The translations under genes and the position numbers were made by a program. The notes beneath the pieces are model-generated. The model was not told where the DNA came from. It worked only from the letters and a program-made list of their open reading frames with translations, and searched no databases. Source: Kiritimatiellia bacterium (GTDB lineage Bacteria > Verrucomicrobiota > Kiritimatiellia > RFP12 > DVOR01). From it: a stretch of 61,756 bases of DNA. Positions 40,192 through 50,900 of the stretch are shown here, piece after piece; the first letter of the stretch is position 1; every line of letters begins with the position of its first letter. The stretch is taken from the NCBI GenBank assembly GCA_900771325.1, contig CAAGNN010000188.1, forward strand, positions 1 through 61,756. Direction: 5' to 3'.

Positions 40192-43100
40192 TTACTTGAA
40201 CTGCACCTGCGGGGCCTTCATCGGCGCGCGGTATTCGATGGTGCCGCCGTTATTCTCGATGGTGCCGCCCCAGCTTGCGGCGTAAAGCGTCACCTTCATC
40301 CCCTCGCCGATGACGAGCTTGCCGGTGCCGCGCTCGCGCAGACGGGTATCGGCGCCGGCGATGACCGTGGCATCGCCCGTGGAGAAGGCGATCGTGACGC
40401 GCCCCTCGAAGGCGCTCAGGTCGTAGGTGACGGCCTCGACCGTTGCACTGGCGGACTTCTCCAGCCGCAGACGGTTGGCGTAGGCCGAGCGGTCGACCCC
40501 CGAGCCCTCCGTGCTCTCGGGGAGGACCTGCTGGCGCAGCGTGCCGAAGGAGACGCTCTCCTCAATCTTGAGGACCGTGTCGGCGGTGGTCAGGAGCTCA
40601 ATATCGGCGCAGGGCTGACGGTTGGCGCTGGACCACGTCCCGCCCTCAGCCACCGTGTCGGCGGTCCAGCCGGTGTCGGCCCAGGTGGCGCGCCCGGTGA
40701 GTGTGCGGCGGTAGGGACCGGCCAGGGTCGACTGCTTGATCACATTCAGACCGCTCTCGGTGCGCACTAGGTTGTAGCCTTCGGGGGCGGAGAAGTGGGC
40801 GAGGTCGGCATGCGTCAAGGTCTTGCCGTTATTCTTAATCACCTGCGCCGAGGCCCCGTCGGCCAAGTTCAGCGCCGTGGGGTCAATGGTAATCGTCCCC
40901 TCCGCAGGATAGACAAAGGTGCTCTTCGCGTTATACTGGAGCGCAGAGCCCGACACCGCCTTGAAGATCGCCCCCGCCTCGCAGGTAATCTTCGCATTCG
41001 GCGTCCCCTTCAGCCCATACGCACCCCCCGCCGAAACCGTCACAGGGGTTGTCCACGGTCCCGAGGAACAGGTGAACGCACCGCAGGTGTACCAGGTGTC
41101 ACCTATAAAGATTTGTCCACCTGATCCTGCATTCGTCACTTGACTCACCGTCACCCAAGTGTTCCCATCGCAAGACACCTCGAGGCGAAAACTCACGGGC
41201 GCACTCTTATAGGCGTTATAACTGCTTGCCAACTGATACTTTGCAACCATAGGTTGTGGAGAGTCAAACGAGAACTGCAAGTAATAGTCGCCCTTTTGGA
41301 AGACCGAGGCGGAACTTGCTTGTACTTGCCAATAGCTTGAAGAAGTGTTGCAACTGTTGTCATAAAGGGCACCGGTATTGCTACTTGTATACCCGGGCTT
41401 ATCCGAGATCGCAGCACTACTAATTGGAATCTGCGCACCATTGGCATCGAAGAAGCGCATTTCTGCTAGGGCGCAGGTGTCGAGGAGTGAGCCATTGAAC
41501 ATCTCCGCATACAATTTTAACGGATAGAAGCGAATACCCTTAATCTTTGAGAAGGAGAGGTTTAGGGTGTCGGCGGAGACGGTGGCACCGTTGGCGATAT
41601 CAAGGAAGGTGGTCGAGAGGGTGTTGAAGGTAGTGTTGCCGCTGAGGGCGAAGGTGCCGCTTGAGGCAATGACGGTGTTGGAGAAGGTGACCGGCGTGCC
41701 AAGCAGGAGGCTTTGGACATTGAGCGTAGAGCCAGTGAAGGTGTAGGCGCTGGAGCTGTTGCCGAAGTTGACGAAGTCACAGGAGAGCTCGCTCGGGAGG
41801 TTGACCGTGACCGACGAGGCGCCGTTGATGTCAGGGAAGTAGGCCTTATCGCCGGCGGAGTAGGTGGCGGCTGTACCGTTGCGAAGCCAGTTGGCATCGG
41901 TGGTGTTCCAGTTGCCGCTAGCAGTGTTCCAGGTGAGGAAAGCAGACTTGTCGAAGAAGGCGTTGGTGGTGGTGAACTCGCCGGAGATGGCGGTTGCGGT
42001 ATCGTCGGCGGTGTAAACCGTGACGGCACCGGTCTTCTCCAGGGTTGAGCCTTGAACGGGAAGGACTTGGTAGAAGCCGCCCTCGTCCTTGGGGAGGATG
42101 AGTTTTACATTACCCGTGAGAGTCAGCTTGGTGACATTCTTCAGCGGCAGCGCCTTGAGTTCCAGGGTGCCGCCGTTGACGGTCACCTCGCCCGTGAGGC
42201 CGCTATCGCCATCCACCACCACCGTGCCGCTATTGTCGATGACAAGCTTGCTGTTCTCAAGCGAAGAGGTGGCAAAGTTGGCATTGAGCGTTAGGGTGGC
42301 GTTCGCCGCCACGGCGAAGGTCGTTGTGCCGAAGAGGGTAATCTTGCCGCCGCCGGTGGTCTTGACCGCCGAGGTTCCCGTCACGGAAACCGCAAGGCCC
42401 GGCTTGGCGGAGTGACCAAAGGCCGCAGTCTGGGTGGACTTGACGTGGATGGAGCCGCTGTTGAGCTCGACGGGGCAGTAGAAGCCATCCCATAGACCAT
42501 ACTGAGAGCCCACATTGGGGTTGGTGTGGAAGCCCACGGTGCCGTTAGTGACCGTCACCTTGGCATTCTCCCCGGCACCCTTAAAGGCATCGCGCGTGGC
42601 GAAGAGGACCTCTGTGTTGGTCACGGTCAAGGGCAGGAGAGAGGCCAGTTGGCCCTCGGTGGTACCGCGGATGATGTTGCCGGTCTTGCGCGTTTCGCCG
42701 CCGTTGAGGGTGAGGGTGGTAAAGGTGGGGGCGGTGGAGCCGAGGTCGAGGGTAATGCCCGAGCCGGTGATGGCCACAGTGGTGGCGTTGGTGGGTTGGG
42801 CAAAGTAGCCCTTCGAGGGGGAGGCGAGGGTCAGGGTGTGAGTGCCAGTCTCCGCGAAGGTGACCCCCGCGCCGACGCCGCCATCGGCCGCGAAGGTGAA
42901 GTCCCCTGCGCCAGTGACGGTGAGGCCCTGCATTACCTTGACGAGCTTGGCGCTGGTGATATTCGTGCCGCCTGGCATCGTAAGGGAGGTGTAGCCCGTG
43001 TCCGCCGTCAGGGTAGGTGACTCGGTCAGCGTGGCGGCCCCAACCGCCGGCGGCAGCGCGATGAGCGGGTCGCCCAAGAGGAGCTGCTCGAACAGCACAA

Positions 43101-44934
43101 AGCGCGCTTGCCCCCAAGCATTGGAACAGTAGCTCTTGCGGGAGTTGAGCCAGGCGGTGCCGATGTCGCAGTCGGAGTTCATCAACTGCTGCTTAATGCG
43201 GTATTGGAGGGTGGAGGAGAGGCCGTCTTCGTCGGAAGCGCCCTTACCAGAATAGGAGAGGCCGAAGCGAGAGTTGTGGACGCTGGCAACAGCACCACCG
43301 TTCTGCGAGACGATCTCCGACTCGGCCAGCGTGACCTTGTCGCCGTCGATGTAGCCGGTCATACAGGAGAAGCCGGCGAGGATGATGCGCGAGAGACCCG
43401 TGCTATTCAGGTGGCGGTCGGCCGTGACGAGGCCACCGTAGAGGTAGGTGGAGGAGCCGTGGTCGCGGTATTCGGTGTACTCGCGGTCCTTGGAGAAGAA
43501 GTCCGTGACGGCCTCGCTCTGCGTGGCGTAGGCGGCGCTCCAGCTGTAGGGGAAGAGCGGGTTGCCGCCAAGGACCGGGCGGCGCGTGGCGAGCATCGTC
43601 TTTAGGCTTCGGCGCGGGACCACTTCGCAGTCGACGAAAGCCGAGGAGCGGGCGGGGTCGAACTGGTTCAGGCCGCCGTCGTAGAACTCCTGCTCGGTGC
43701 GCAGGAAGTTGCCGCTGGCGGCGGAGTAGGTGGTGTCGAGCTGGCCGCCGGCGGAGTAGTAGCGGTGGCGACCGGGGAAGTCCGCCGCCTCGGCGCGGGT
43801 GACCTTCGCCGTAAAGGCAGTGATGACCGCCGCTTCGCTGAGCTTGCTCGAACGCAGGGGAATACGCGAGACGACGATGTCGGGGTCGTAGTCGTTGGCG
43901 CCGTTGCCGAGTTCGTTGCCGTCGGCGTAGTTCTTATTGGCGTTGCCGTCCCACGGATACTTGCCGGCATCCACGTCTAAGCAGGCGTAGAACATATCGG
44001 TCAGGGGATAGTGGCTGTAGAGCTTGGCGGCTTTGGCGATGATGCCGGGGATCTTGGTCTGCAGGGTGGTGTCGTCGGCGGAGGTGATGTTCCAGGCATC
44101 GACCCAGGAGCCGCCGAGGACCACGTAGGTCGTTCCGGCGGGGTTGGCTTTCACGTCCTCGCGGAGGAACTGGTGGATGGACTCGGCGGGGTTGCGCGGC
44201 GAGCCGTCGGTGTTGTTCGGGTTGAAGGGGTAGTCGCGGTAGATCTCGGCGGCATTCTTGAGGACGAAGGTGACATCTGGGCGCTGGGTCTTGCGCGCGT
44301 CGATGTAGGTTTGCCACTGCGAGGTGTAGGCGGGCGGGGAGATGAGGATGTAGCGGCGCTCGGGCTGGGTGGTCGCCTCCTCTTCGGCAGTCAGGAGGGA
44401 GGCGGACATCATCCGCGGCACGGCGGCGGGCTCGGTCACTTCCACGCTCACGCTCCCCTGCGTCAGGACCTCCACCTTGCCCCCGGCGTAGCGCACCGGC
44501 GTCACCTTCAGGTGCAGCGTCCGCTTCCCCAGCGAGCGCGTAATGCCCAGGTTCTCGACGGCCGCCTCCGGCCAGGCCTTGGCGTAGAGCGCCGGGTCGG
44601 GCCCGACCGTTTCGGGCGTTTCGCTGATGACATAGACCGGCTGAATGGGCTCGAGCGTGACCCCCTCGGCGAGCGTCTGCCACGCGCCCTCGAGGGTGAT
44701 CGCGCCCACCTCGGCCCCGGCGGCCACCTCCAGGCTGACCGTGCAGTAGGGCAGCGAGGGCGCGCCCACCGGCTCGAGCGGCCGCTCCAACCCCTCGGCG
44801 CGCAGCGAGGCGGTCTCGCCCTCGCGCACCAGTTCAATCGCGGGCAGGGCGTCGAGCGTCACGGTGCGCGTGGCGGCCCAGGCCTGGCAGCACCCCATCA
44901 CAACAAGGAAGGCAAAGAAGCAATTCCGGTTCAT
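40192..44934 (-). CDS. Giant secreted C25 (gingipain-like) cysteine peptidase with beta-repeat C-terminus
   Basis: 1580 aa; start ATG 44934, signal peptide FFAFLVVMGCCQAWA. Residues about 210-660 are a C25 peptidase: VVLGGSWVDAWNI, the catalytic His in EYRDHGSSTYLYGG (about 490) and Cys in LAGFSCMTGYIDG (about 520). A pro-domain of beta strands precedes it. From about 690 on come autotransporter-associated strand repeats (GGTLELKALPLKNVTKLTL) and, around 1180-1290, a discoidin-like segment (RFFDANGAQIPISSA). There is no C-terminal barrel, PEP-CTERM or clear type IX sorting signal. It likely degrades host or feed proteins outside the cell. It lies 44 bp downstream of the 2117-aa gene and is probably cotranscribed with it. 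Confidence 0.85.
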   Translation of the reverse strand: MNRNCFFAFLVVMGCCQAWAATRTVTLDALPAIELVREGETASLRAEGLERPLEPVGAPSLPYCTVSLEVAAGAEVGAITLEGAWQTLAEGVTLEPIQPVYVISETPETVGPDPALYAKAWPEAAVENLGITRSLGKRTLHLKVTPVRYAGGKVEVLTQGSVSVEVTEPAAVPRMMSASLLTAEEEATTQPERRYILISPPAYTSQWQTYIDARKTQRPDVTFVLKNAAEIYRDYPFNPNNTDGSPRNPAESIHQFLREDVKANPAGTTYVVLGGSWVDAWNITSADDTTLQTKIPGIIAKAAKLYSHYPLTDMFYACLDVDAGKYPWDGNANKNYADGNELGNGANDYDPDIVVSRIPLRSSKLSEAAVITAFTAKVTRAEAADFPGRHRYYSAGGQLDTTYSAASGNFLRTEQEFYDGGLNQFDPARSSAFVDCEVVPRRSLKTMLATRRPVLGGNPLFPYSWSAAYATQSEAVTDFFSKDREYTEYRDHGSSTYLYGGLVTADRHLNSTGLSRIILAGFSCMTGYIDGDKVTLAESEIVSQNGGAVASVHNSRFGLSYSGKGASDEDGLSSTLQYRIKQQLMNSDCDIGTAWLNSRKSYCSNAWGQARFVLFEQLLLGDPLIALPPAVGAATLTESPTLTADTGYTSLTMPGGTNITSAKLVKVMQGLTVTGAGDFTFAADGGVGAGVTFAETGTHTLTLASPSKGYFAQPTNATTVAITGSGITLDLGSTAPTFTTLTLNGGETRKTGNIIRGTTEGQLASLLPLTVTNTEVLFATRDAFKGAGENAKVTVTNGTVGFHTNPNVGSQYGLWDGFYCPVELNSGSIHVKSTQTAAFGHSAKPGLAVSVTGTSAVKTTGGGKITLFGTTTFAVAANATLTLNANFATSSLENSKLVIDNSGTVVVDGDSGLTGEVTVNGGTLELKALPLKNVTKLTLTGNVKLILPKDEGGFYQVLPVQGSTLEKTGAVTVYTADDTATAISGEFTTTNAFFDKSAFLTWNTASGNWNTTDANWLRNGTAATYSAGDKAYFPDINGASSVTVNLPSELSCDFVNFGNSSSAYTFTGSTLNVQSLLLGTPVTFSNTVIASSGTFALSGNTTFNTLSTTFLDIANGATVSADTLNLSFSKIKGIRFYPLKLYAEMFNGSLLDTCALAEMRFFDANGAQIPISSAAISDKPGYTSSNTGALYDNSCNTSSSYWQVQASSASVFQKGDYYLQFSFDSPQPMVAKYQLASSYNAYKSAPVSFRLEVSCDGNTWVTVSQVTNAGSGGQIFIGDTWYTCGAFTCSSGPWTTPVTVSAGGAYGLKGTPNAKITCEAGAIFKAVSGSALQYNAKSTFVYPAEGTITIDPTALNLADGASAQVIKNNGKTLTHADLAHFSAPEGYNLVRTESGLNVIKQSTLAGPYRRTLTGRATWADTGWTADTVAEGGTWSSANRQPCADIELLTTADTVLKIEESVSFGTLRQQVLPESTEGSGVDRSAYANRLRLEKSASATVEAVTYDLSAFEGRVTIAFSTGDATVIAGADTRLRERGTGKLVIGEGMKVTLYAASWGGTIENNGGTIEYRAPMKAPQVQFK

Positions 44935-44978
44935 AGCAGCTGTTCTCCTCAGTGGCGTTATCGGTTCGGGTGCCTGGT

Positions 44979-47900
44979 TCAATTGGCCTCGGCGGCTTCC
45001 TTGGCGGCCGAGATGGTGAAGGTGGTCGTCTGCCCATTGAGCGCTTCGAGCGGTACGGCGAACCACTTCTCGCCCCGCCCGTTCTCCACGCCATAGGCGG
45101 TGCGCTCCTCGGCGGTCAACTCGCTGGCCTCGGCGAAGGGCGTTGCCTCACCGTTGCGATGGATGCGGACCACCGTGCCCTTGGCGTAGTCGGCCGTATT
45201 GTTGCCGCTGTCGCTCTCGGGCACGTTGCTGACCTTGACGCAGAGGAGGACGCGCTTTGTGCCGTTTTCTCTAGAGACGATGGTGATATCGCGAATACCG
45301 AAGTCGTAGGCCACCTTGGCCGAGACCTGGGTGCTATCCTCGGGGTTGGGCGTGGCGGTGATGACATTCTCGAAGAGCTCGACCGCCTCGGTGCTGCGCT
45401 TGACGTTTGCCTCGGAACCGCCGGCCTCCGTGGCGATGATGCTCGTCACCGTGGTGGCGCCGCCGCGGACCTGGTCCTCCAGCGCGCGGGTGATGGCTTC
45501 GCTCAGCGTTTCGCTCTGCTCGCTCTCGGCGGGCAAGGTCACCTTCTTGAGTGCCTGCAGCACCGTCCCGTCCTTCAAGACGAAGCAGTGGTCCCCGCCA
45601 ATCGCGCTGCCCTCGGCGAAGGTGAACTCGGAGACCTCGGGGATGGTTCCTTGGATGGTGCAGAGGTCTGTTTGCGCTTCCGGCACCTTCACGGCCAACG
45701 GCCCGGCCAGCGTCAACCCGCGCGAGAAGGTCAACGCCTTGCTCTTGCTCGCGTCTAGCGTCACCCCCGCCTCGGCCTTCACCGGCACCCCAATCGTCCC
45801 CGACCCCGAGACCGTCGCGCCCGACTGCACGGCCAGGCTGACACCCGCCAGTGCGCCCACGCTGGTATTCTGGCGGAGCGTGCCGTTCTGCTTGAGGCCT
45901 GTCAGGGTAGCGGCTTGCTCGCGGTGTCCGCAAATCTGCAGGGTCGCCCCCTCGAGCACCTCGAGGTCGGTCGTGAAGGTGTTTTCATTCGCGTTGCTTC
46001 GCCCGAAGCCGAAGAGGAAGCCATCGGAGGTCGTGCCACTCACGATGGTCTTACCGCCGTTGATGGAGATGAAGGTGTAGCCGGAGACCAGCTCCACGGT
46101 GCCGTTGTTCGTGATGACGCTCTTGTTGACGAGGCTCTTGTTCTCGCCTGCGGTGTTAATCGCGGTATTCACGACCAAGCGTGCACCCTCATCGACGATG
46201 ACATTGGAGTTGTTCCCAGTGGCCGTCAGGGTCAGCGTGCTGTTGTTCGAGACCTGAAGCGGGCCGCTGGTGGCGGTGGGGAAGGTGAAGTTGGTCGAGA
46301 CCTTCAATGTGCCGGCACCGCTCTTGGAGATGGTGCCAGAGTCGCCCGAATCGTTGGCGAGGACCTTGCTGCGTCCGCCGGAGAAGTTCACTGTCACGCC
46401 GGAGGCGACATCCAGGGTGATGTTCGCCCGGGCGCGGAGGGTGGCGTTGAAGGTAATCTCTCCGCCCTTGGCCTTGCCGTCATCGGCCTTGAAGTAGATG
46501 GTCTTGGCGCTGCTAAAGATATCGAAAGCACCGTAGCTATTGGACTGCAGCCCAGCGTTCACCGTTGCGCCGGGGTAGATGTTGAGCGCATTGTTGCCCT
46601 TCATTGTCCAACGGGTGTTGTTCATCTCGAGCGTGCCGTAGACGTTCACCGTGGTGGTGCTTCTGTAGGCCAGCTTGTCGGCCACATTGGCCTGACCATA
46701 CTTGAAGGTGCCGTCCTTCGCGATGGTCAGGGTGCCGCCAATCCTCTCGTCGGGTGTCTTGACCGTGAGGATGCCGCTTTGCACGGTGGTGGTGCCGAGC
46801 AACTCGTTGGAGTCGGCGTTAAGCTTGAGCTTGCCGGTGGTGGTGAGCGAGCCGGTGCTGGTCACCTTCACGGCGTTGTTCACGGAGCGCTCGGTCGTGG
46901 CGGAGGCATTCCAGACGAGGTTGCCCGAGACGGTGAGGGCGTCCCCGAGGGTGACATCGGCGATGGAGAGCGTGCCGGTGCCTGCGACCTCTCGCGCGCC
47001 GGAGGTCTTCAGCATGGCCGCCGAGACGCCGCCGGTGGTGTTGACGGTCAGAGTGCCCGGGATGGAGAGGTTGCCCGAGATGGTGAGGGCGTTCGTGCCG
47101 GCCACGGTGAGGGCGCCCTCGGCGACGAGGTTGGCGACGGTGTCGGGCTGGTCCATCGTTGCGGTCACGCCGGGGGCGGTGTAGACCGTCTCGGCCTCGG
47201 GCGGGAGGTCGCCGGCGGAGGCGCCATAGGTCTGCCAGTTGGACGTGTTGGACCAGTTGGTGTCCGTCTCGGGGTCGACCGGGTTGAAGCGGTAGCGCGA
47301 GGAGGTGAGGATGTCCGCGTTGGCGCGGCCCAGGCAGATGGCGATACGGGCAATCTTGAGGTTCGAGCCCTGCGTGAAGGCCGCAGCCTCGGCCGAGGTG
47401 GTCAGGTAAGTGCCGCCGAAGGTGAAGTGCTTCGGCGTCTTCCCGGAGTAGTAAATCTCTCCATCGGAGGACGAGAAGGCGACAGCCTGGCTATTGACCC
47501 AAGCATCGTAATCCCCCTTCTGAGGCGTAGAGACGGTCGCGCTGGCACCGAAGGTGAGCACGAACTGGTTGCGGTTACGCGAGAAGTCGGCGACGTACTC
47601 CGCACTGTCATTGGTGACATTGCTGACGGCGGCATCGACACCCGCGTTCACAGTCATCACCGTGCCGGCGGTTGCGCCAGTGCGCAGACCATAGAGGTCG
47701 GCATAGGCATCGGTTTCGCCGGTGGTGTGCATCGTGAAGAGGACGGTGTTCTCTGCCACGGTGTCGACGGTCTCGACGAGGACGGTCCAGTAGTGGCCGC
47801 TCTGACTTGCCACGAAGTCGGGGTTGACCTCGACGGTGACGGTGCCGCCGTTGAGGCAGAGGAGGCCGTTCTCGACGGTGGGGGTGCCGCGCAGGGTCTT

Positions 47901-50900
47901 GAGGACCCAGGGGCGCTCGGCGCGGCGGGCGGCACCGAACTGCGCCGGGAGGCCCGTCTCCGTCGTCGGGGCGGTGGTAAAGGCGCTCCACTCGGCGATG
48001 AGTTCGAGCGGGTTGGTGTAGCCGGCGGCGGTACGGTTGCAGACGCTGTCGGCGATGTCGGTGGTGCGCTTGGCGGCGGCGCCGATGCGCACGGGGAGGT
48101 TGGCCTCGGTGCTCTGCACGCCGGCCTTATCGGCCATCGCGGCGACGGTGAGGGTGGCCTCGGCGCCGGGCGTGGTGCCGGTGAGGGTCAGGCGCACGGT
48201 AAGGCCGTCATCGAGCAAGGAGGCTGCCGAGACGGTGCCGTTGGTGAGGGTGTAGTTGCCGACTGTCTCGGCGGCCTCCTTGGCCATTGCCTTGGAGAAG
48301 GCGAGGGTGATTTGGTCGGCGAGGACCGACTCGGTCACCTGCACGGTCGCGCTCTCGGCCTGATTGAGCGGCGGGAGGAAGTCCTCGACGGCGGCGAACC
48401 AGTTGCGCGCCATCTGGGTGTAGCCTTCGGCGGCCGGGTGGAGGTTGTCGTAACGGAAGTAGTTGAAGCCGTTCGCCTCGTCCAGCGGGGTCTTGAGGTC
48501 CACCAGGCGAATGCGCGCGCTCCCCTGCGCTTCGGTGAAGCCATTCACGAAGGTCTCGAGCGCGGTGTTGTATTCGCCAATCCGGGTGCTGAGGGTCTCG
48601 AGGTTGACCGAGCTGGTGGCGTAGGTGCTATCGAGCACCTTGCCGAGGAGGATCTTGGCGTTGGGGTAAAGGGGCGTATCGCCGTCGACGGCGCTGCCGA
48701 TCCCCGCCAAACGCCAGATGAGCTTCTTCATCTGCTCGGCGGTGGTGGCGGCCGCTTCGCCGCCATTGAGGTCATTCACGCCCAGGAGCAGGAGGATGAC
48801 ATCGGGGTCGCGCCCAGCCTGGTTCTTGACCGTGGCCGACCAGCCGGTCACGTTGTCATAGATGCTGTCGCCGTCGTCGACCTTCCAACCGGCGTGACCG
48901 CTGTGGTAGAGCTGCTCGCCGAGCCCTTCGGCCGGGTTGCTGTTGGTGTCGCCCACATACTTGACCGTGTAGCCGGCGGAGGTCAGGCGCGTGTAGAGCG
49001 GCAGACGGTAGCCGCCGGGCACGGGGATGTCCACAGTGGTCGGGGTCTTGAGCCGCCGCGAGGCGCCGTAGGTAATCGAGTCGCCCACCGGGTAGATGAC
49101 CAGCGTCTTCTCGGCAATGCCCCAGGTCTTGACCCCATTCTCGCCTTCCACGACGTAGGTCTCCGCCGTGGAGGGCAGCCCCTTAACGGGCACGGCCGCC
49201 AGGTCCCCAGTTCCCGAGTAGGTCAGGAGCGGGTGCCGGCCATACCCGAAGGTGCCCGAGACGATAATCTGCTCGGGCAAAGTCTCGCCGAGGTCCTGCA
49301 CCTCGTCGCCGGCGGTGACCCTCACCTGGTTGACCATCGCCTGGTCGAGCTCGCGCTCGGCGGTGAGGGCGGCGAGCTGCGTGCCGTCGCTCACCGAGAC
49401 CGCCGTCACGACTTGGGCCGAACCCGCCGGACGCGCGCCGGAGAGGGTAGCGGAGCCGCAAGTGTAGGTGATGGTATCGGCATCGCCTGCCACGCCTTCC
49501 TTGGCGTAATGGAAGTCCACGGTCACAGTGTAGGTTTCGCCCTCGGTGGCCGCGCAGAGGTCCGCCCACGCGCCATTCTGCCAGACCTGCACCTTCAGCG
49601 CGCCCGACATCTCCGCAATGCGCACGGCGCCCTGCACCTCCGCCGAGGGATTGCTCTCGGCGCTCGCCGCAAAGGCCTCATCGGCCACCAACTGCACGGT
49701 CCACGTGCTGTCGCAGGTCGGCACATAGTCCACGTGCTCCGTTGGCGTGAAGGCCACGCCATTATTTGCGTCCACCTCGAGGAGTGCCTTGTAGGGGGCA
49801 ATCCCCTCGGCCGCCGTCCACGTACCCGTGCTCCCCAGCGACCCCACCGTCTCATTGACCCACCCCTTGTCCGGCACCAGCGTCGGCGTTCCCTCATAGA
49901 CCTTCACCGGCGCGAGCGGTATCTCTCCATCCGGGTAAACCAACACCAACTCCCCGCGATAGACCTGCCCCGGCACAAAGGTCTCCGCCGGCAGGGTGAA
50001 GGTCAGCGCCATACCATTGCGCGTCCCCGGAACATCGGCTTCTACCCCATCGAAGCGCAGGACGAAGGAGAGGTCGCTATCGGTGTAGGTGCCGGCAAAG
50101 AGGCGCTCCAGCGTAATCGCGACCGTGCCGCCTCCTGTGAACCCCTCGCCGATATCCGTCGCCACATCTGACACCGTCGCCTCCGGCTCCAACGCCGCCA
50201 ACCCCTCAACCGCGCAGTAACCATTGTAGTTGGCCCAGTTGCCGGTAAGGCTAAAACGAATGGGGCTGTTCACATCGTCGATGGCCGAAAGTTGATTGTC
50301 TGCCGAAGTCACGATTTCGTAGTCTGTGCCAACGAAGACGACTGGGCGACTCCCAACAGGGAAGGTGTAGGTGAAGAGCCGGTCGAATGTATACGAGCCC
50401 CCATTTGCGGTGCCATTGACAGGCCCCCACGAGGTGTCCACGGTCTTTGTTGCGCTGACGGCCCCATTGATGGTCATCGTATCCTGCATCGTCTTGTTGG
50501 CATTGGCAATCTTCACGGCGGTAACGATGACCCGCTTACCCTCCTTCAACCCTGCCTGGGTCGGGAGATGTAGTTTTGCAACACCATTGGCTGCGGTTGG
50601 GCCTACCGAGAAGTGGGTCGCTTTGCCACTTGTGGTGTCATCAAGGTTCGACCACGCCACCGCGCTCCGCTCCGTAATCGGGTACATCTGCGCCGCGTCG
50701 GCCTCGATGGCCAGGGTCGTGGCGGCACCATCGGCAGCTGCCGCAGTGCCAACCTGAGACCACCTTGCAGCAGAGAGGGTCATCCCCTCATTGCCACCCC
50801 GGATGCCACGGAATGGGCCGTCCCAATAGTTCTGGGTGCCGCAATCGAGCGTTAGGGTTTCTGCGCCATCAATGATGACGGAGGTATAGGCCATCCGTTG

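Noticed and set aside
44935..44978. tRNA or other RNA gene near GGTTCAATTGG
   Set aside because: The 44-bp gap is too short for a tRNA and shows no cloverleaf; the match is only to part of a T loop.
45915..50171. 1418-codon open frame on the plus strand
   Set aside because: It is antisense to the SGNH protein, with a Gly/Val/Asp/His-rich translation lacking any domain; a mirror of codon bias.
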